DNA of 64,000 bases from Nocardioides conyzicola. Its GTDB lineage: Bacteria; Actinomycetota; Actinomycetes; Propionibacteriales; Nocardioidaceae. Made by a program: the position numbers and the translations under genes. Shown here piece after piece: positions 1 to 8,504 of the stretch. The notes beneath the pieces were generated by a model. It saw only the letters and a list, made by a program, of their open reading frames with translations, made no database searches and had not been told where the DNA came from. The DNA is taken from NCBI RefSeq assembly GCF_039543825.1, contig NZ_BAABKM010000002.1, positions 310,001 to 374,000 on the forward strand. Direction: 5' to 3'. How positions within the stretch are numbered: position 1 is the stretch's first letter; each line of letters opens with the position of its first letter.

Positions 1-872
1 CGAGCCGGGCCCCTGTCGGTACGCCGAGCGGCCCCACGCCGTCGGGCTCCGTCTCGGTCTCCTCCGCTCCCACCACGGGACCGAGCCCTGACCCGCTGCC
101 GACCGCCACCGGTGAGACCTGCGTGCCGGGCAGCCTGACGAACCTCACGGTCGTCTCGTTCAACATCGAGTCGGCCCACGCGGCCGACGGGAGCGTCCAG
201 CTCGAGCTGCTCGCCAGGACGCTGAAGTCGTGGAAGCCCGACGTCGTCCTGCTGCAGGAGGTCGACAAGGACCAGCTGCGCACCGGCCGCGTCGACATGG
301 CGTCGTACCTCGGTCAGAAGCTCGGCTTCAGCTCCACGTTCGGCCCCAACATGGCCGGCCGGGCGGGCGGGCAGTACGGCACCGCCCTGCTGTCCCGCTA
401 CCCGATCAAGAGCGTCGAGAACACCCGTCTCCCCCGCCTCCCCGGCGACGAGCAGCGCGGCCTGCTGCACGCCGTCCTCGACGTCGACGGGGCCGACCTG
501 AGCGCGTACGTCGTCCACCTGCAGCACACGTCGACGCGAGCCCGGATGAGCCAGATCACCACGATCCGCCGGCTGGTCGCGCGCGACCCGCTGCCCAAGG
601 TCATGGGGGGTGACTTCAACGCCCACCCGGGCTCCAGCGTGATGGCCGTCGCCCGGACGATCGCCACCGACACCTGGCCCCTCGTCGGGTCGGGCCCCGG
701 CCTGACCGTGCCCCGGATCGCCCCGCGGGCCCGTATCGACTACCTGCTGCAGACGGGTCTCGTGCCGGTGAACATGCAGGTCCTGACCCCGCCGCTGTCG
801 GACCACCGGGCCCTGTGGGCCAGGTACGGCTTCAGCACGACCGGCGCGGTGTGCCTGCCGTCCTTCGGCTGA
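1..872 (+). CDS. Secreted endonuclease/exonuclease/phosphatase (EEP) family protein, 5' partial
   Basis: The reading frame is open from base 3 with no stop, so the gene begins outside the window; a GTG at 123 lies inside the frame and is probably not the true start. The first 40 codons encode a Pro/Ser/Thr-rich linker, which suggests a secreted or membrane-tethered protein whose signal or other domains lie upstream. From about codon 45 it is an EEP (DNase I-like, Mg-dependent phosphodiesterase) domain: NIES near the N-terminus, LQEVD (metal-binding Glu), GGDFNAHPGS (catalytic Asp/Asn) and SDHRALW (catalytic His) at the end. It ends 16 bp before the convergent acyl-CoA dehydrogenase. Two more EEP proteins are encoded within 14 kb. 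The substrate (DNA, RNA, lipid or sugar phosphate) cannot be told from sequence. Confidence 0.85.
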   Translation, partial: SRAPVGTPSGPTPSGSVSVSSAPTTGPSPDPLPTATGETCVPGSLTNLTVVSFNIESAHAADGSVQLELLARTLKSWKPDVVLLQEVDKDQLRTGRVDMASYLGQKLGFSSTFGPNMAGRAGGQYGTALLSRYPIKSVENTRLPRLPGDEQRGLLHAVLDVDGADLSAYVVHLQHTSTRARMSQITTIRRLVARDPLPKVMGGDFNAHPGSSVMAVARTIATDTWPLVGSGPGLTVPRIAPRARIDYLLQTGLVPVNMQVLTPPLSDHRALWARYGFSTTGAVCLPSFG

Positions 873-887
873 GCGTGCCGGGCGGGC

Positions 888-2099
888 TCAGCCCTTGAGC
901 TTGTACTCCTTGAGCAGGCTGCGGCCGATGATCATCTTCTGGATGTCGGACGTGCCCTCGCCGATGAGCATGAACGCCGCCTCGCGGTAGAGGCGCTCGA
1001 TCTCGTACTCCTTGGAGTAGCCGTAGCCGCCGTGGATCCGGAAGGAGTCCTGGACGACCTCGTTGCAGTACTCCGAGGCCACCATCTTGGCCATGCCGGC
1101 CTCGACGTCGTTGCGCTCGCCGGCGTCCTTCTTGCGGGCGGCGCGCACCATCATCGCGTGGGAGGTCTCGACCTTGGTCGCCATCTCCGCGAGCCGGAAG
1201 AGGATCGCCTGGTGCTCGGCGATCGGCTTGCCGAAGGTCTCGCGCTGCTGGGCGTAGGCCACCCCGAGCTCGAAGGCGCGGTTGGCGATGCCGACGGCCC
1301 GGGCCGCGACGTTGACGCGGCCGACCTCGACGCCGTCCATCATCTGGTAGAAGCCCTTGCCCGGCTCGCCACCCAGGATCTGGTCGGCGGAGATCCGGTG
1401 ACCCTCGAACACCATCTCGGTGGTGTCGATGCCCTTGTAGCCCATCTTGTCGATCTTGCCGGGCACCGTGACGCCCTGCGCGGTCTCCCCGAAGCCGGGC
1501 TCCTTCTCGACCAGGAACGTCGTCATGTTCTTGTAGACCGAGTCGTTGCCCTCGTCGGTCTTGACCAGGACGGCGACCAGGGTGGAGGAGCCGCCGTTGG
1601 TCAGCCACATCTTCTGGCCGGTGATCTCGTAGCCCTCAGCCCCGTCATCCAGCTGAGTCCTGGTCGCCTTGGTCTTGATCGCCGCGACGTCCGAGCCGAG
1701 CGAGGGCTCCGACATCGAGAAGGCGCCCCGGACCTCGCCGGTCGCCATCTTGGGCAGGTACTTCTGCTTCTGCTCCTCGGTCCCGTGCTTCATCAGCATG
1801 TAGGCGACGATGAAGTGGGTGTTGATCACGCCCGAGACGCTCATCCAGCCGCGCGCGATCTCCTCGACGCACAGCGCGTAGGTCAGCAGCGACTCCCCGA
1901 GGCCGTCGTACTCCTCGGGGATCATCAGCCCGAAGATGCCGAGCTCCTTGAGTCCCTCGACGATCTCGGTGGGGTACTCGTCGGCGTGCTCGAGCTCGGT
2001 CGCGACCGGGAGGATCTTCTCCTCGACGAACGTCCGCACGGCCTTCAGGATCTCGGCCTGGTCGTCGTTCAGTCCTTCGGTCTGGCACAGGCGGCCCAT
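888..2099 (-). CDS. Acyl-CoA dehydrogenase
   Basis: A 403-aa FAD-dependent acyl-CoA dehydrogenase of normal length, catalysing alpha,beta-dehydrogenation of an acyl-CoA thioester and passing electrons to ETF. The N-terminal helical domain (about 10-120), the middle beta domain with the flavin-contact stretch FSMSEPSLGSD, and the C-terminal helical domain with GTSDIQKMIIGR are all recognisable. The C-terminal part carries RIHGGYGYSKEYEIERLYR, typical of short/branched-chain enzymes. The ATG is preceded by a GAGGGGAC ribosome site five bases upstream, which supports the start. It stands alone between convergent and co-directional neighbours, with an imperfect palindrome just upstream (2122-2137). 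The chain-length specificity is not decidable here. Confidence 0.93.
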   Translation of the reverse strand: MGRLCQTEGLNDDQAEILKAVRTFVEEKILPVATELEHADEYPTEIVEGLKELGIFGLMIPEEYDGLGESLLTYALCVEEIARGWMSVSGVINTHFIVAYMLMKHGTEEQKQKYLPKMATGEVRGAFSMSEPSLGSDVAAIKTKATRTQLDDGAEGYEITGQKMWLTNGGSSTLVAVLVKTDEGNDSVYKNMTTFLVEKEPGFGETAQGVTVPGKIDKMGYKGIDTTEMVFEGHRISADQILGGEPGKGFYQMMDGVEVGRVNVAARAVGIANRAFELGVAYAQQRETFGKPIAEHQAILFRLAEMATKVETSHAMMVRAARKKDAGERNDVEAGMAKMVASEYCNEVVQDSFRIHGGYGYSKEYEIERLYREAAFMLIGEGTSDIQKMIIGRSLLKEYKLKG

Positions 2100-2121
2100 G
2101 ATGTCCCCTCGTCGACGGCGA

Positions 2122-2137
2122 AACTCACCGGTAACTT
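2122..2137. promoter_or_regulatory. Imperfect palindrome upstream of acyl-CoA dehydrogenase, possible operator
   Basis: AACTCACC followed directly by GGTAACTT; 6 of 8 positions of the half-sites are complementary. It lies 23-38 bases upstream of the acyl-CoA dehydrogenase ATG, where a repressor site would fall, and overlaps the last codons of the next gene. Short palindromes of this kind are typical of TetR-family regulators of fatty-acid genes, but no such regulator is encoded nearby. Confidence 0.3.
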
Positions 2138-4370
2138 ACTCGCTCGGCGGGTCGCCGACCACGTGAGGAATCGCACCCTCGTCGGGCTGCGGCCGGCGGC
2201 GGCGACGCCAGTCGACGACGCCGAGGACGAGGGCGCCGAGCGTGCCGATCCCGGCGGCGCCGAGACCGGCGGTCAGGCCCGGCGGCCGGAACGTCACGTC
2301 GAGCGTGCCGGAGGCCCCCGGCGGGACCTTGACCATCAGCATGCCGATCTTGGTGCGGGTGACCGGGACCGGCTTGCCGTCCAGCTCCGCCTGCCAGCCG
2401 GGCCAGCCGAGGGCGGCGAAGATGAGCTGGCCCCCGTCGCCGGAGTCGGCGATCTCGACCCGCTCGTGCAGCGGCGCCTCCGTGTCGGCCGACGTCACGT
2501 CGATGCCGTCGGCGGCCCAGCTGAGGCGTGAGTCCGGCCACGCCAGCGGCTGGTCGCGGGTCAGGACGAGCACGGCGTCGTTCTGCTCGGCGATGGACCA
2601 GCCCTCGGGGATGTCGACGCCGATCGCCATCTCGGGCTGGACGACGACGGTGTCGACCTTCATCAGGTCCGCGATCGGGATCCCGGCGACCGCCGACTTC
2701 GCCCAGAGGTTGGGGTAGCCGCACGGCTGCGTCAAGCCGTCGTACTCCATGCAGAAGTGCCTGTTGAAGACCCGCATGCCCATGCCGGTGTAGGCGTTGA
2801 CCGCGTCGACGTCGGCGACCTGGTACATGCTGCCGGGCAGGTAGTTCTTCCAGGCGCGCTGGAGCTCGCGGGGGTGCTTCTCCTGCAGGGGCTTGAGGTC
2901 GGCGAACTGCATCACCCGGCCGTCCCGGTCGCCGAAGCGCTCCTGGATGGCGGCGACGTCGCGCGGCAGGTGCCAGTAGCGCGACGAGGCGTTCTCGCCG
3001 AAGGCGTGGACCTGGAGGCCCAGGACCAGCCCGGTGCCGACGATGCAGATCGCGGCGAGGCCGGCGGTGGCCTGCTCGCGCCACCGGTTCCACAGCAGCA
3101 CGGCTGCGACCAGCGCGAGCACGAGCAGGACCCCGGCGGCGAGCTGGTGGGCGGCCGCCGGTCGCTCGGCCCAGGCCAGGTAGCCCGCGCCCAGGACGAT
3201 GGCGGCCGAGGCGAGCGCGCGGCCACGGGCGTGGGTGCGCTGGAGCCCCTGGCTGAGCAGCACCGCGAAGGCGACGGCCACGCCGAGCCAGGCGTACTCG
3301 GTCAGCCGCAGGGGCCACCGGAAGAGCCACAGCTTCGAGGGACCGACGCTCAGCGCGAGGTAGATGACCGTGACGACACCGAGGCCGCTGAGCTCACGGG
3401 CACGCTGGCGCAGGACGCCGTACCGGAGCCAGGGCAGGAGCGGCAGCACCAGCCAGAAGAGGTACGTCGCCGGGACGCGCATCGGGCCGGTGATCGCCTT
3501 GATGTCCGGCACGAACGTCGGCGAGCTCAGGCCCAGCAGGTCCCCGATCCCGGGCCGCAGCTTGCCGCTGTTCTCGATGAGCGCGCCCTGGGAGCGGACG
3601 GCCAGGTCGGAGGTCTCCACGAGCGGCAGGTAGACGAGCGGCAGGAAGGCGGCGATGCACAGGCCGACCAGCACCAGGCGGACGACGCCGGCGCGGTTGC
3701 GACTGAGCAGCCCCTCCGCGACGAGCCCGAGGCCGACGATGACGACCGCGAGCGTGCCGTAGGGGTTGCCCTGCGTGATCGTGAGGACGCCGACGAGGAA
3801 GGCCCAGAACGGGTTGGTGGCGCCGCGCAGGGTGCGGCGGAGCACCCACCAGAGCCAGGTCGCGTAGGCGAACGCCATCAGGCCCGACGGCCAGGACCCG
3901 GCGTCCCAGTAGAGCGTGAACCCGCTGAACGGCAGGGCGGTCGCGACGACGGCCGCCGCCCACCGCGCCGCGCCGTACTCCCGGGCGAGGTGGTAGGCGC
4001 CGAGCGCCAGCACCACGAGCACGACCAGCTTGACCACGAACGTCGCGAGCATCAGGTCGGACGCCGCCGACATCCACAGCCAGACCAGGATGTTGATCGG
4101 GTTGTAGATGCCGTAGAGGGCTTCGGCGGCGTAGTTGCCGCCCGCCCAGGCGTCGGGGTCGAGCCACGGCGGCCACTGCCCCGAGCGGACCAGGTCGCCG
4201 AGGTGGACCCACGTCGGCGCGAACTGCGCCGCGGTGTCGCCGCGCTGGAAGAAGTAGGGGTGCGCGACGTACGGGAGGCAGGCGTACGCCGCCGTCACCA
4301 CGCACACCAGCAGGGGCCACAGCCACCGTCCGCGCTCGCGCGTGCCGGTGTCGTTCTGGGTCGTCGTCAT
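2136..4370 (-). CDS. Polytopic membrane protein, YfhO/GT-C glycosyltransferase-like
   Basis: A 744-aa protein beginning MTTTQNDTGTRERG. After a short cytoplasmic N-terminus there are about a dozen hydrophobic segments through residue 560, then a soluble extracytoplasmic part and a last membrane segment before a basic tail (WRRRRR). The first periplasmic loop contains RGDTAAQFAP, the position where GT-C enzymes keep acidic catalytic residues, and the C-terminal beta domain around WPGWQAELDGKPV is typical of YfhO-like proteins, which add sugars to surface polymers from polyprenyl-phosphate donors. The start is the ATG overlapping the TGA of the upstream GT2 gene (ATGA), so the two are probably translationally coupled: the GT2 enzyme would make the lipid-linked sugar and this protein would transfer it outside. 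Exact donor and acceptor are unknown. Confidence 0.75.
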   Translation of the reverse strand: MTTTQNDTGTRERGRWLWPLLVCVVTAAYACLPYVAHPYFFQRGDTAAQFAPTWVHLGDLVRSGQWPPWLDPDAWAGGNYAAEALYGIYNPINILVWLWMSAASDLMLATFVVKLVVLVVLALGAYHLAREYGAARWAAAVVATALPFSGFTLYWDAGSWPSGLMAFAYATWLWWVLRRTLRGATNPFWAFLVGVLTITQGNPYGTLAVVIVGLGLVAEGLLSRNRAGVVRLVLVGLCIAAFLPLVYLPLVETSDLAVRSQGALIENSGKLRPGIGDLLGLSSPTFVPDIKAITGPMRVPATYLFWLVLPLLPWLRYGVLRQRARELSGLGVVTVIYLALSVGPSKLWLFRWPLRLTEYAWLGVAVAFAVLLSQGLQRTHARGRALASAAIVLGAGYLAWAERPAAAHQLAAGVLLVLALVAAVLLWNRWREQATAGLAAICIVGTGLVLGLQVHAFGENASSRYWHLPRDVAAIQERFGDRDGRVMQFADLKPLQEKHPRELQRAWKNYLPGSMYQVADVDAVNAYTGMGMRVFNRHFCMEYDGLTQPCGYPNLWAKSAVAGIPIADLMKVDTVVVQPEMAIGVDIPEGWSIAEQNDAVLVLTRDQPLAWPDSRLSWAADGIDVTSADTEAPLHERVEIADSGDGGQLIFAALGWPGWQAELDGKPVPVTRTKIGMLMVKVPPGASGTLDVTFRPPGLTAGLGAAGIGTLGALVLGVVDWRRRRRPQPDEGAIPHVVGDPPSE

Positions 4371-5389
4371 CAGCGCTTCTCGTGGAGGTGGGCGTCGTGG
4401 TCGGGGCCGAGGTCGACGGTGATCGGGGTGCGGCCCGGCCCGTCGCTGCTCTCGCGGAGCAGGAAGAGCGGCCGGCGCTTGGTCTCGGCGTAGATGCGGC
4501 CGAGGTACTCGCCGATGACGCCGAGCAGGATCAGCTGGACCCCGCCGAATCCGGTCACGGCGCAGATGATCGTCACGTAGCCCGGGGCGCTGTTGCCGTG
4601 GATGACGGCCTCCGCGAGCACCCAGCCGGCGTACCCGATCGCGACCGCCATCACGATCAGCCCGAACCAGATCGAGAGCCGCAGCGGGCGGTAGTTGAAC
4701 GAGATGACGCCGTCGAGGCCGTAGTTGAAGAGGTCGCGCAGCCGCCACTTGGTGGTCCCGGCCTCACGCGAGACGTTCTCGTAGTCGACGACGGCGGTGG
4801 GGAAGCCGATCCAGGCGAAGAGGCCCTTGGAGAACCGGTTGGTCTCGCCGAGCGACAGCAGCGCGCGGACCGCCTCGCTGCTGAGCACCCGGAAGTCGCC
4901 GACCCCGTCCTCGAGCTGCACGTCGATCAGCCGGTTGATCATCCGGTAGTAGATCCGGGACAGGAACGTGCGGACGACGGGGTCCTGGTCGCGGGTGCGC
5001 CGCGCGACCACCTGGTGGTAGCCCTCGTCGAGCAGCGGGACCATCTCGGTGAGGAGCTGCGGCGGGTGCTGGAGGTCGCCGTCCATGATCGCCACGGCGG
5101 CGCCGCGCGCCTGGCTGAGGCCGGCGAGCATCGCCGACTCCTTGCCGAAGTTGCGGCTCAGCGCCAGGTAGCGGAACCGGGAGTCCGCGGCGTGGATCTC
5201 GCGGAGCATCTCGAGGGTGCGGTCGCGGCTCCCGTCGTCGACCAGGATCACCTCGAACGTGTCGGCCACGCCCGGCAGCACCTCGCCGAGCACCTTGACG
5301 AGCTGAGGGAGCGACTCCTCCTCGTTGTAGCAGGGCACGACCACCGAGAGGGCGACGGCGTGGCCGTCCGGGCCGCCGGGGCCACTCAT
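4370..5389 (-). CDS. GT2 family glycosyltransferase, DPM/GtrB-like polyprenyl-phosphate sugar synthase
   Basis: A 339-aa protein with an N-terminal GT-A fold: VVPCYNEEESLPQL (nucleotide-binding start), DDGSRDRT and the metal-binding MDGDLQHPP. Two membrane segments follow at about residues 230-255 and 265-290, the arrangement of GtrB/DPM1 enzymes that transfer a sugar from a nucleotide donor to undecaprenyl phosphate on the cytoplasmic face. It overlaps its upstream neighbour (the 68-aa gene) and its downstream neighbour (the GT-C-like gene) by ATGA at both ends, so it sits in the middle of a coupled operon. Which sugar it activates cannot be read from the sequence. Confidence 0.9.
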   Translation of the reverse strand: MSGPGGPDGHAVALSVVVPCYNEEESLPQLVKVLGEVLPGVADTFEVILVDDGSRDRTLEMLREIHAADSRFRYLALSRNFGKESAMLAGLSQARGAAVAIMDGDLQHPPQLLTEMVPLLDEGYHQVVARRTRDQDPVVRTFLSRIYYRMINRLIDVQLEDGVGDFRVLSSEAVRALLSLGETNRFSKGLFAWIGFPTAVVDYENVSREAGTTKWRLRDLFNYGLDGVISFNYRPLRLSIWFGLIVMAVAIGYAGWVLAEAVIHGNSAPGYVTIICAVTGFGGVQLILLGVIGEYLGRIYAETKRRPLFLLRESSDGPGRTPITVDLGPDHDAHLHEKR

Positions 5390-5592
5390 CGCTGCCTCGC
5401 CCGCTGGTCGGCCTGCAGCATCGGCACCAGGCTGCGCTCCAGCTCCGTGACCTGTGCCTCGAGAAGGTCGGCGAGCCGGGCGGTCTCGTCGATCGCGAAC
5501 GTCAGCGACTCGATCGCCTCGTGGTGCTTGATGGCCGCGGCCAGCCCGGTGCCGTAGGCCGCCTGCCGCAGCAGGTCGGCCGGTCGGCTCAC
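5386..5592 (-). CDS. Small helical hypothetical protein (68 aa)
   Basis: A 68-residue protein starting at a GTG (MSRPADLLRQ) that overlaps the sulfotransferase stop as GTGTGA and ending in a TGA that overlaps the next ATG. Longer in-frame extensions upstream run through the sulfotransferase gene in another frame and are not credible. The sequence is almost entirely helical with leucines and alanines at heptad-like spacing (residues 25-60), so a short coiled coil or dimerisation helix is likely; there is no signal peptide or membrane segment. No family is recognised. Its place, overlapping on both sides between a sulfotransferase and a polyprenyl-sugar synthase, argues for a small partner of one of these enzymes. 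This is inference only. Confidence 0.7.
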   Translation of the reverse strand: MSRPADLLRQAAYGTGLAAAIKHHEAIESLTFAIDETARLADLLEAQVTELERSLVPMLQADQRARQR

Positions 5593-6890
5593 ACCGACTC
5601 CTGCTGGTAGCGCCTCAGCGCCCTGGCGGTGACCTCCGGGTCGCGGTCGCCGAGCGGCAGCAGGAGCTCGCTGACGACGTCCTGCAGCGCGGCGACGCGC
5701 AGGTGCAGGGAGCGGTCCACGTCGATCTGCTTCTCCAGCTCGGCGATCCGGCGCGCGTTGGCCTCCGTGCGGTGCTTGAGGTACGGCGCGCTGGTGCGCA
5801 GCGCCGCTGTGCGAGCGGCGCGGCGCAGCCGGCCGCCCTCGACCTCGGCCTCCGCCGGCGCCCCGTTCTTGGACCGCTCCCGCACGAGCAGGAGGAGCTG
5901 CACGATCGTGTCCAGCGCGGTGTCGAGGAGCTCGGCGTCGGTGACGTCCGCGGGCGATCGGCCCGCGCCCGCGCTCGGCGCCAGGTCGGCCAGGTCCCCG
6001 CGTACGTCGTAGCCGGCGGCGTCGACGCGTTCCACGGACCGGGTGGCCTGCTTCTGCGCGTCGCCCAGCTGCCGGTCGGTGGTCCGGATCGGCTCGGAGC
6101 CGAGCTTGGCCAGCACGCCGTGGGCGAGGGTGTCCCGCAGCCACTTGGCCTGCTCGCGGCTGCCCTCGATCGGCGGTCCGATCCGCTCGTTGACGCGTCG
6201 CAGCAGCTCGGCCGCGGTCACTCCGAGCGACTCGTTCACGAGGCCCACCCCCAGGTTCAGGTCGTTCGTTGTCGCGGTCAGGTCACAGGCGGCGGCGAAG
6301 CGGTGCCACAGCTCGTCGGGATCGCGCCGCTCACGCGGCACGGTGACGACGTGCACGTGGTCCGGGCTCAGGCTCGCACCCCACCGCTCCGCGACGCTGG
6401 CCGGGTCCATGGTGCGCCAGCCCCACTCGCGCTGCGGCGGGGCGTTCTCGCGCGAGGGGCGCCACTCGTCGAACGGCATCGTGAGGCCGAACTTGAGGCG
6501 CTCCTGCCACGCCGACGGCACCATCTTGCCGAAGTCGCGGGCGGTGATGACGACGTGCACGTCGATCCCGGCCAGGTCGGCGATCGCGCGCTCGGCCTGC
6601 TCGCGGGTCGCCGCCGAGAAGAGCTCGTAGCTGAGCACGGCCGACGGGCCGTCCCAGGCGCGGATCTGGGCGACGAGGCGCTCCCAGCTGCGCTTCTGCC
6701 GCGCGGAGAGCGTGCCGACCCGCCGGTCCTCGCGCACCACGAGGGCGGCGTGGACGCGGTCGACGTGCCGCTCCCCCACGACCAGCACCCCGGCCGCCGC
6801 GAGCGGCTCCCGGTTCTGGTCGAGGACCCGCTGGAGGTACGTCGTGCCGGACTTGGGAGCGCCGACGTGCAGGTAGACCCGCTCGGTCAC
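5589..6890 (-). CDS. Sulfotransferase family protein
   Basis: A 433-aa protein starting at GTG 6890, which overlaps the stop of the LicD-methyltransferase gene (GTGA). Residues 10-19 are GAPKSGTTYL, the 5'-phosphosulfate-binding loop that holds PAPS in sulfotransferases. ITARDFGKMVPSAWQE further on corresponds to the 3'-phosphate-binding strand/helix region. The last 130 residues are outside the usual domain and form predicted helices rich in Arg/Glu (EANARRIAELEKQIDVDRS), probably a coiled coil. The enzyme would move sulfate from PAPS to a hydroxyl, here most likely on the glycan built by the neighbouring glycosyltransferases. No PAPS synthesis genes are in the window. Confidence 0.85.
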   Translation of the reverse strand: MTERVYLHVGAPKSGTTYLQRVLDQNREPLAAAGVLVVGERHVDRVHAALVVREDRRVGTLSARQKRSWERLVAQIRAWDGPSAVLSYELFSAATREQAERAIADLAGIDVHVVITARDFGKMVPSAWQERLKFGLTMPFDEWRPSRENAPPQREWGWRTMDPASVAERWGASLSPDHVHVVTVPRERRDPDELWHRFAAACDLTATTNDLNLGVGLVNESLGVTAAELLRRVNERIGPPIEGSREQAKWLRDTLAHGVLAKLGSEPIRTTDRQLGDAQKQATRSVERVDAAGYDVRGDLADLAPSAGAGRSPADVTDAELLDTALDTIVQLLLLVRERSKNGAPAEAEVEGGRLRRAARTAALRTSAPYLKHRTEANARRIAELEKQIDVDRSLHLRVAALQDVVSELLLPLGDRDPEVTARALRRYQQESV

Positions 6891-8467
6891 TCCGCCACCT
6901 CCCCGGCACCCGCGGACCCGCGCTCGGGCCACTCCACGATCATCCTCCACGCTCCCGCCGGCCCGCCCCGCAGCGCGCGCTCGGCCCGGTCGAAGCCGGA
7001 GCGCTCGACGATCCGGCCGCCCGCGGCCAGGACCTGCTCCTCGACCGAGGCCGGCGAGAAGGGGTGGACCCGGCCCGTGCCGTGCCGTTGCGCCCACTTC
7101 CGACCGGCGGCACGGTCGCGGGTCACCCCGCCGACGTAGGCCCGGCCGCCGCTGCGCAGCGCCATTCCGGTCAGGAGCCAGAACGCCTCGATGCCGTCGG
7201 GCTCGAGCGTCTCGAGCAGGCGGTACGCCGCGATGACGCGCGGCCCGGGTCGCCGCGCGAGCCGGGCGCCGCGCACGAGCACGTCGCGCCGGTCGTAGAG
7301 GTTGAGCTCGTCGACCTTGGCCCCGGGGAGCTTGCGGACCGCACGCGCGAGCGGCGCCGGCACGGCGTAGTCCAGGCCCAGGGTCGGTCGCCCGCCCTCG
7401 GCGTACCTCCGCAGGTCGGCGCCCCCGCCCGCGCCGATCTCGACGACGGTGGTCTCGGGCGTGATCTGGTCGCACACCCACCCGGCGAACTCCGACGGGG
7501 CACCCTTCGCGGTCGCCGCCGTGGCGTTGGCGTGCCGCCAGTCGCGGCGGCCCCGCATCAGCGAGCCGAACCAGCTGTCGAAGCGGCGGACGATCTCGGG
7601 ACCGGGCTGGTGCTGGAAGGAGGGATCGGGCACCCGCCAGTTGGGTCCGTAGGACACCTCGAGCAGGGCGGCCGGGTCGGCGGGTGCGGGCAGCATCCGG
7701 CCCTCGAACTCGATGTCGCGCAGCGGCAGCAGTGCCTCGAGCGGCACCGGGGCACGCACGGTGGCGGTCTCGTAGAGCAGCCCGTCGAGGTAGAACGTGA
7801 TGTAGATGTCGATGCCGGCGGCGCCGCCGTCCGGGCCGCGGAACCGGACGGTGATGAAGGCGGCGGAGGCGTGGGTGACCCGCATCCCGGCCCGCCGCAG
7901 CGCGCGGCCGATCCGCCACAGGTCGGCGGCCATCGCGGCCGGCGTGCTGGCGGTGCTGAGGAAGCACAGGTCGATGTCGGAGTCGTGACCGATGGCCCGC
8001 CCGTTGCGGGCCGCGCCGAGGAGGCTGCCGAAGGCGATCCAGCCCTCGACACCGCAGTCGTCGCGCATGACCCGCAGGATCTCGACGGCCTTGTCGGCCA
8101 TGGCGTCGATGACGCCCGGGTCGCGGTCCTCGAACGGTCGCTGGATGAGGCCCCACTTGTCGACCACGATCGGGGTGCCCTGCGCGTCGACGAGCCGGAG
8201 CCGCTCGGCGCTGGTGCCGAACTGGCGCTCACCGACGAAGATCTCCCGGTCGCCGGCGACGACCCGTACCTCGACCTGTCCGTCGAGCAGCCGCTTCATC
8301 CGCTTGGGCCACACCACCGAGGCCGGGTCCGAGGACGCGCGGTCGACCGAGAACGACCACACCCGGCGCCCGTCGAAGAGGACGTCGGCCGAGCCGCTGA
8401 AGCCGCGAGGCAGACGGATGCCGGTGTCGTCGACCTGCACGGCTGTCCGCTTGGTTCCTCGCCCCAC
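6887..8467 (-). CDS. LicD-family phosphotransferase fused to a SAM-dependent methyltransferase
   Basis: A 526-aa protein; GTG 8467 is chosen because GAGGGA lies six bases upstream, and the longer frame to 8734 would run into the next gene. Residues 1-115 are an unassigned beta-rich region. Residues 120-310 are a LicD/fukutin-type nucleotidyltransferase-fold domain: GSLLGAARNGRAIGHDSDID at 147-166 holds the glycine loop and the paired metal-binding aspartates, and YGPNW at about 273 is typical of the family. LicD proteins attach phospho-amino-alcohols such as phosphocholine to surface sugars. Residues 325-526 are a class I methyltransferase with the SAM-binding VVEIGAGGGADLR at 341-353 and GLDYAVP at the end of strand 2. 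The pairing with a sulfotransferase in an overlapping operon points to decoration of a cell-surface glycan. Confidence 0.8.
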   Translation of the reverse strand: MGRGTKRTAVQVDDTGIRLPRGFSGSADVLFDGRRVWSFSVDRASSDPASVVWPKRMKRLLDGQVEVRVVAGDREIFVGERQFGTSAERLRLVDAQGTPIVVDKWGLIQRPFEDRDPGVIDAMADKAVEILRVMRDDCGVEGWIAFGSLLGAARNGRAIGHDSDIDLCFLSTASTPAAMAADLWRIGRALRRAGMRVTHASAAFITVRFRGPDGGAAGIDIYITFYLDGLLYETATVRAPVPLEALLPLRDIEFEGRMLPAPADPAALLEVSYGPNWRVPDPSFQHQPGPEIVRRFDSWFGSLMRGRRDWRHANATAATAKGAPSEFAGWVCDQITPETTVVEIGAGGGADLRRYAEGGRPTLGLDYAVPAPLARAVRKLPGAKVDELNLYDRRDVLVRGARLARRPGPRVIAAYRLLETLEPDGIEAFWLLTGMALRSGGRAYVGGVTRDRAAGRKWAQRHGTGRVHPFSPASVEEQVLAAGGRIVERSGFDRAERALRGGPAGAWRMIVEWPERGSAGAGEVAE

Positions 8468-8504
8468 TACATCCCTCGGCGTCGACTTTCGAATCGCGCG
8501 CACT

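Noticed and set aside
1032..2531. Long plus-strand open frame antisense to the acyl-CoA dehydrogenase and the membrane protein
   Set aside because: Its codon pattern is the mirror of the real genes; such frames arise throughout high-GC DNA. No domain is recognisable.
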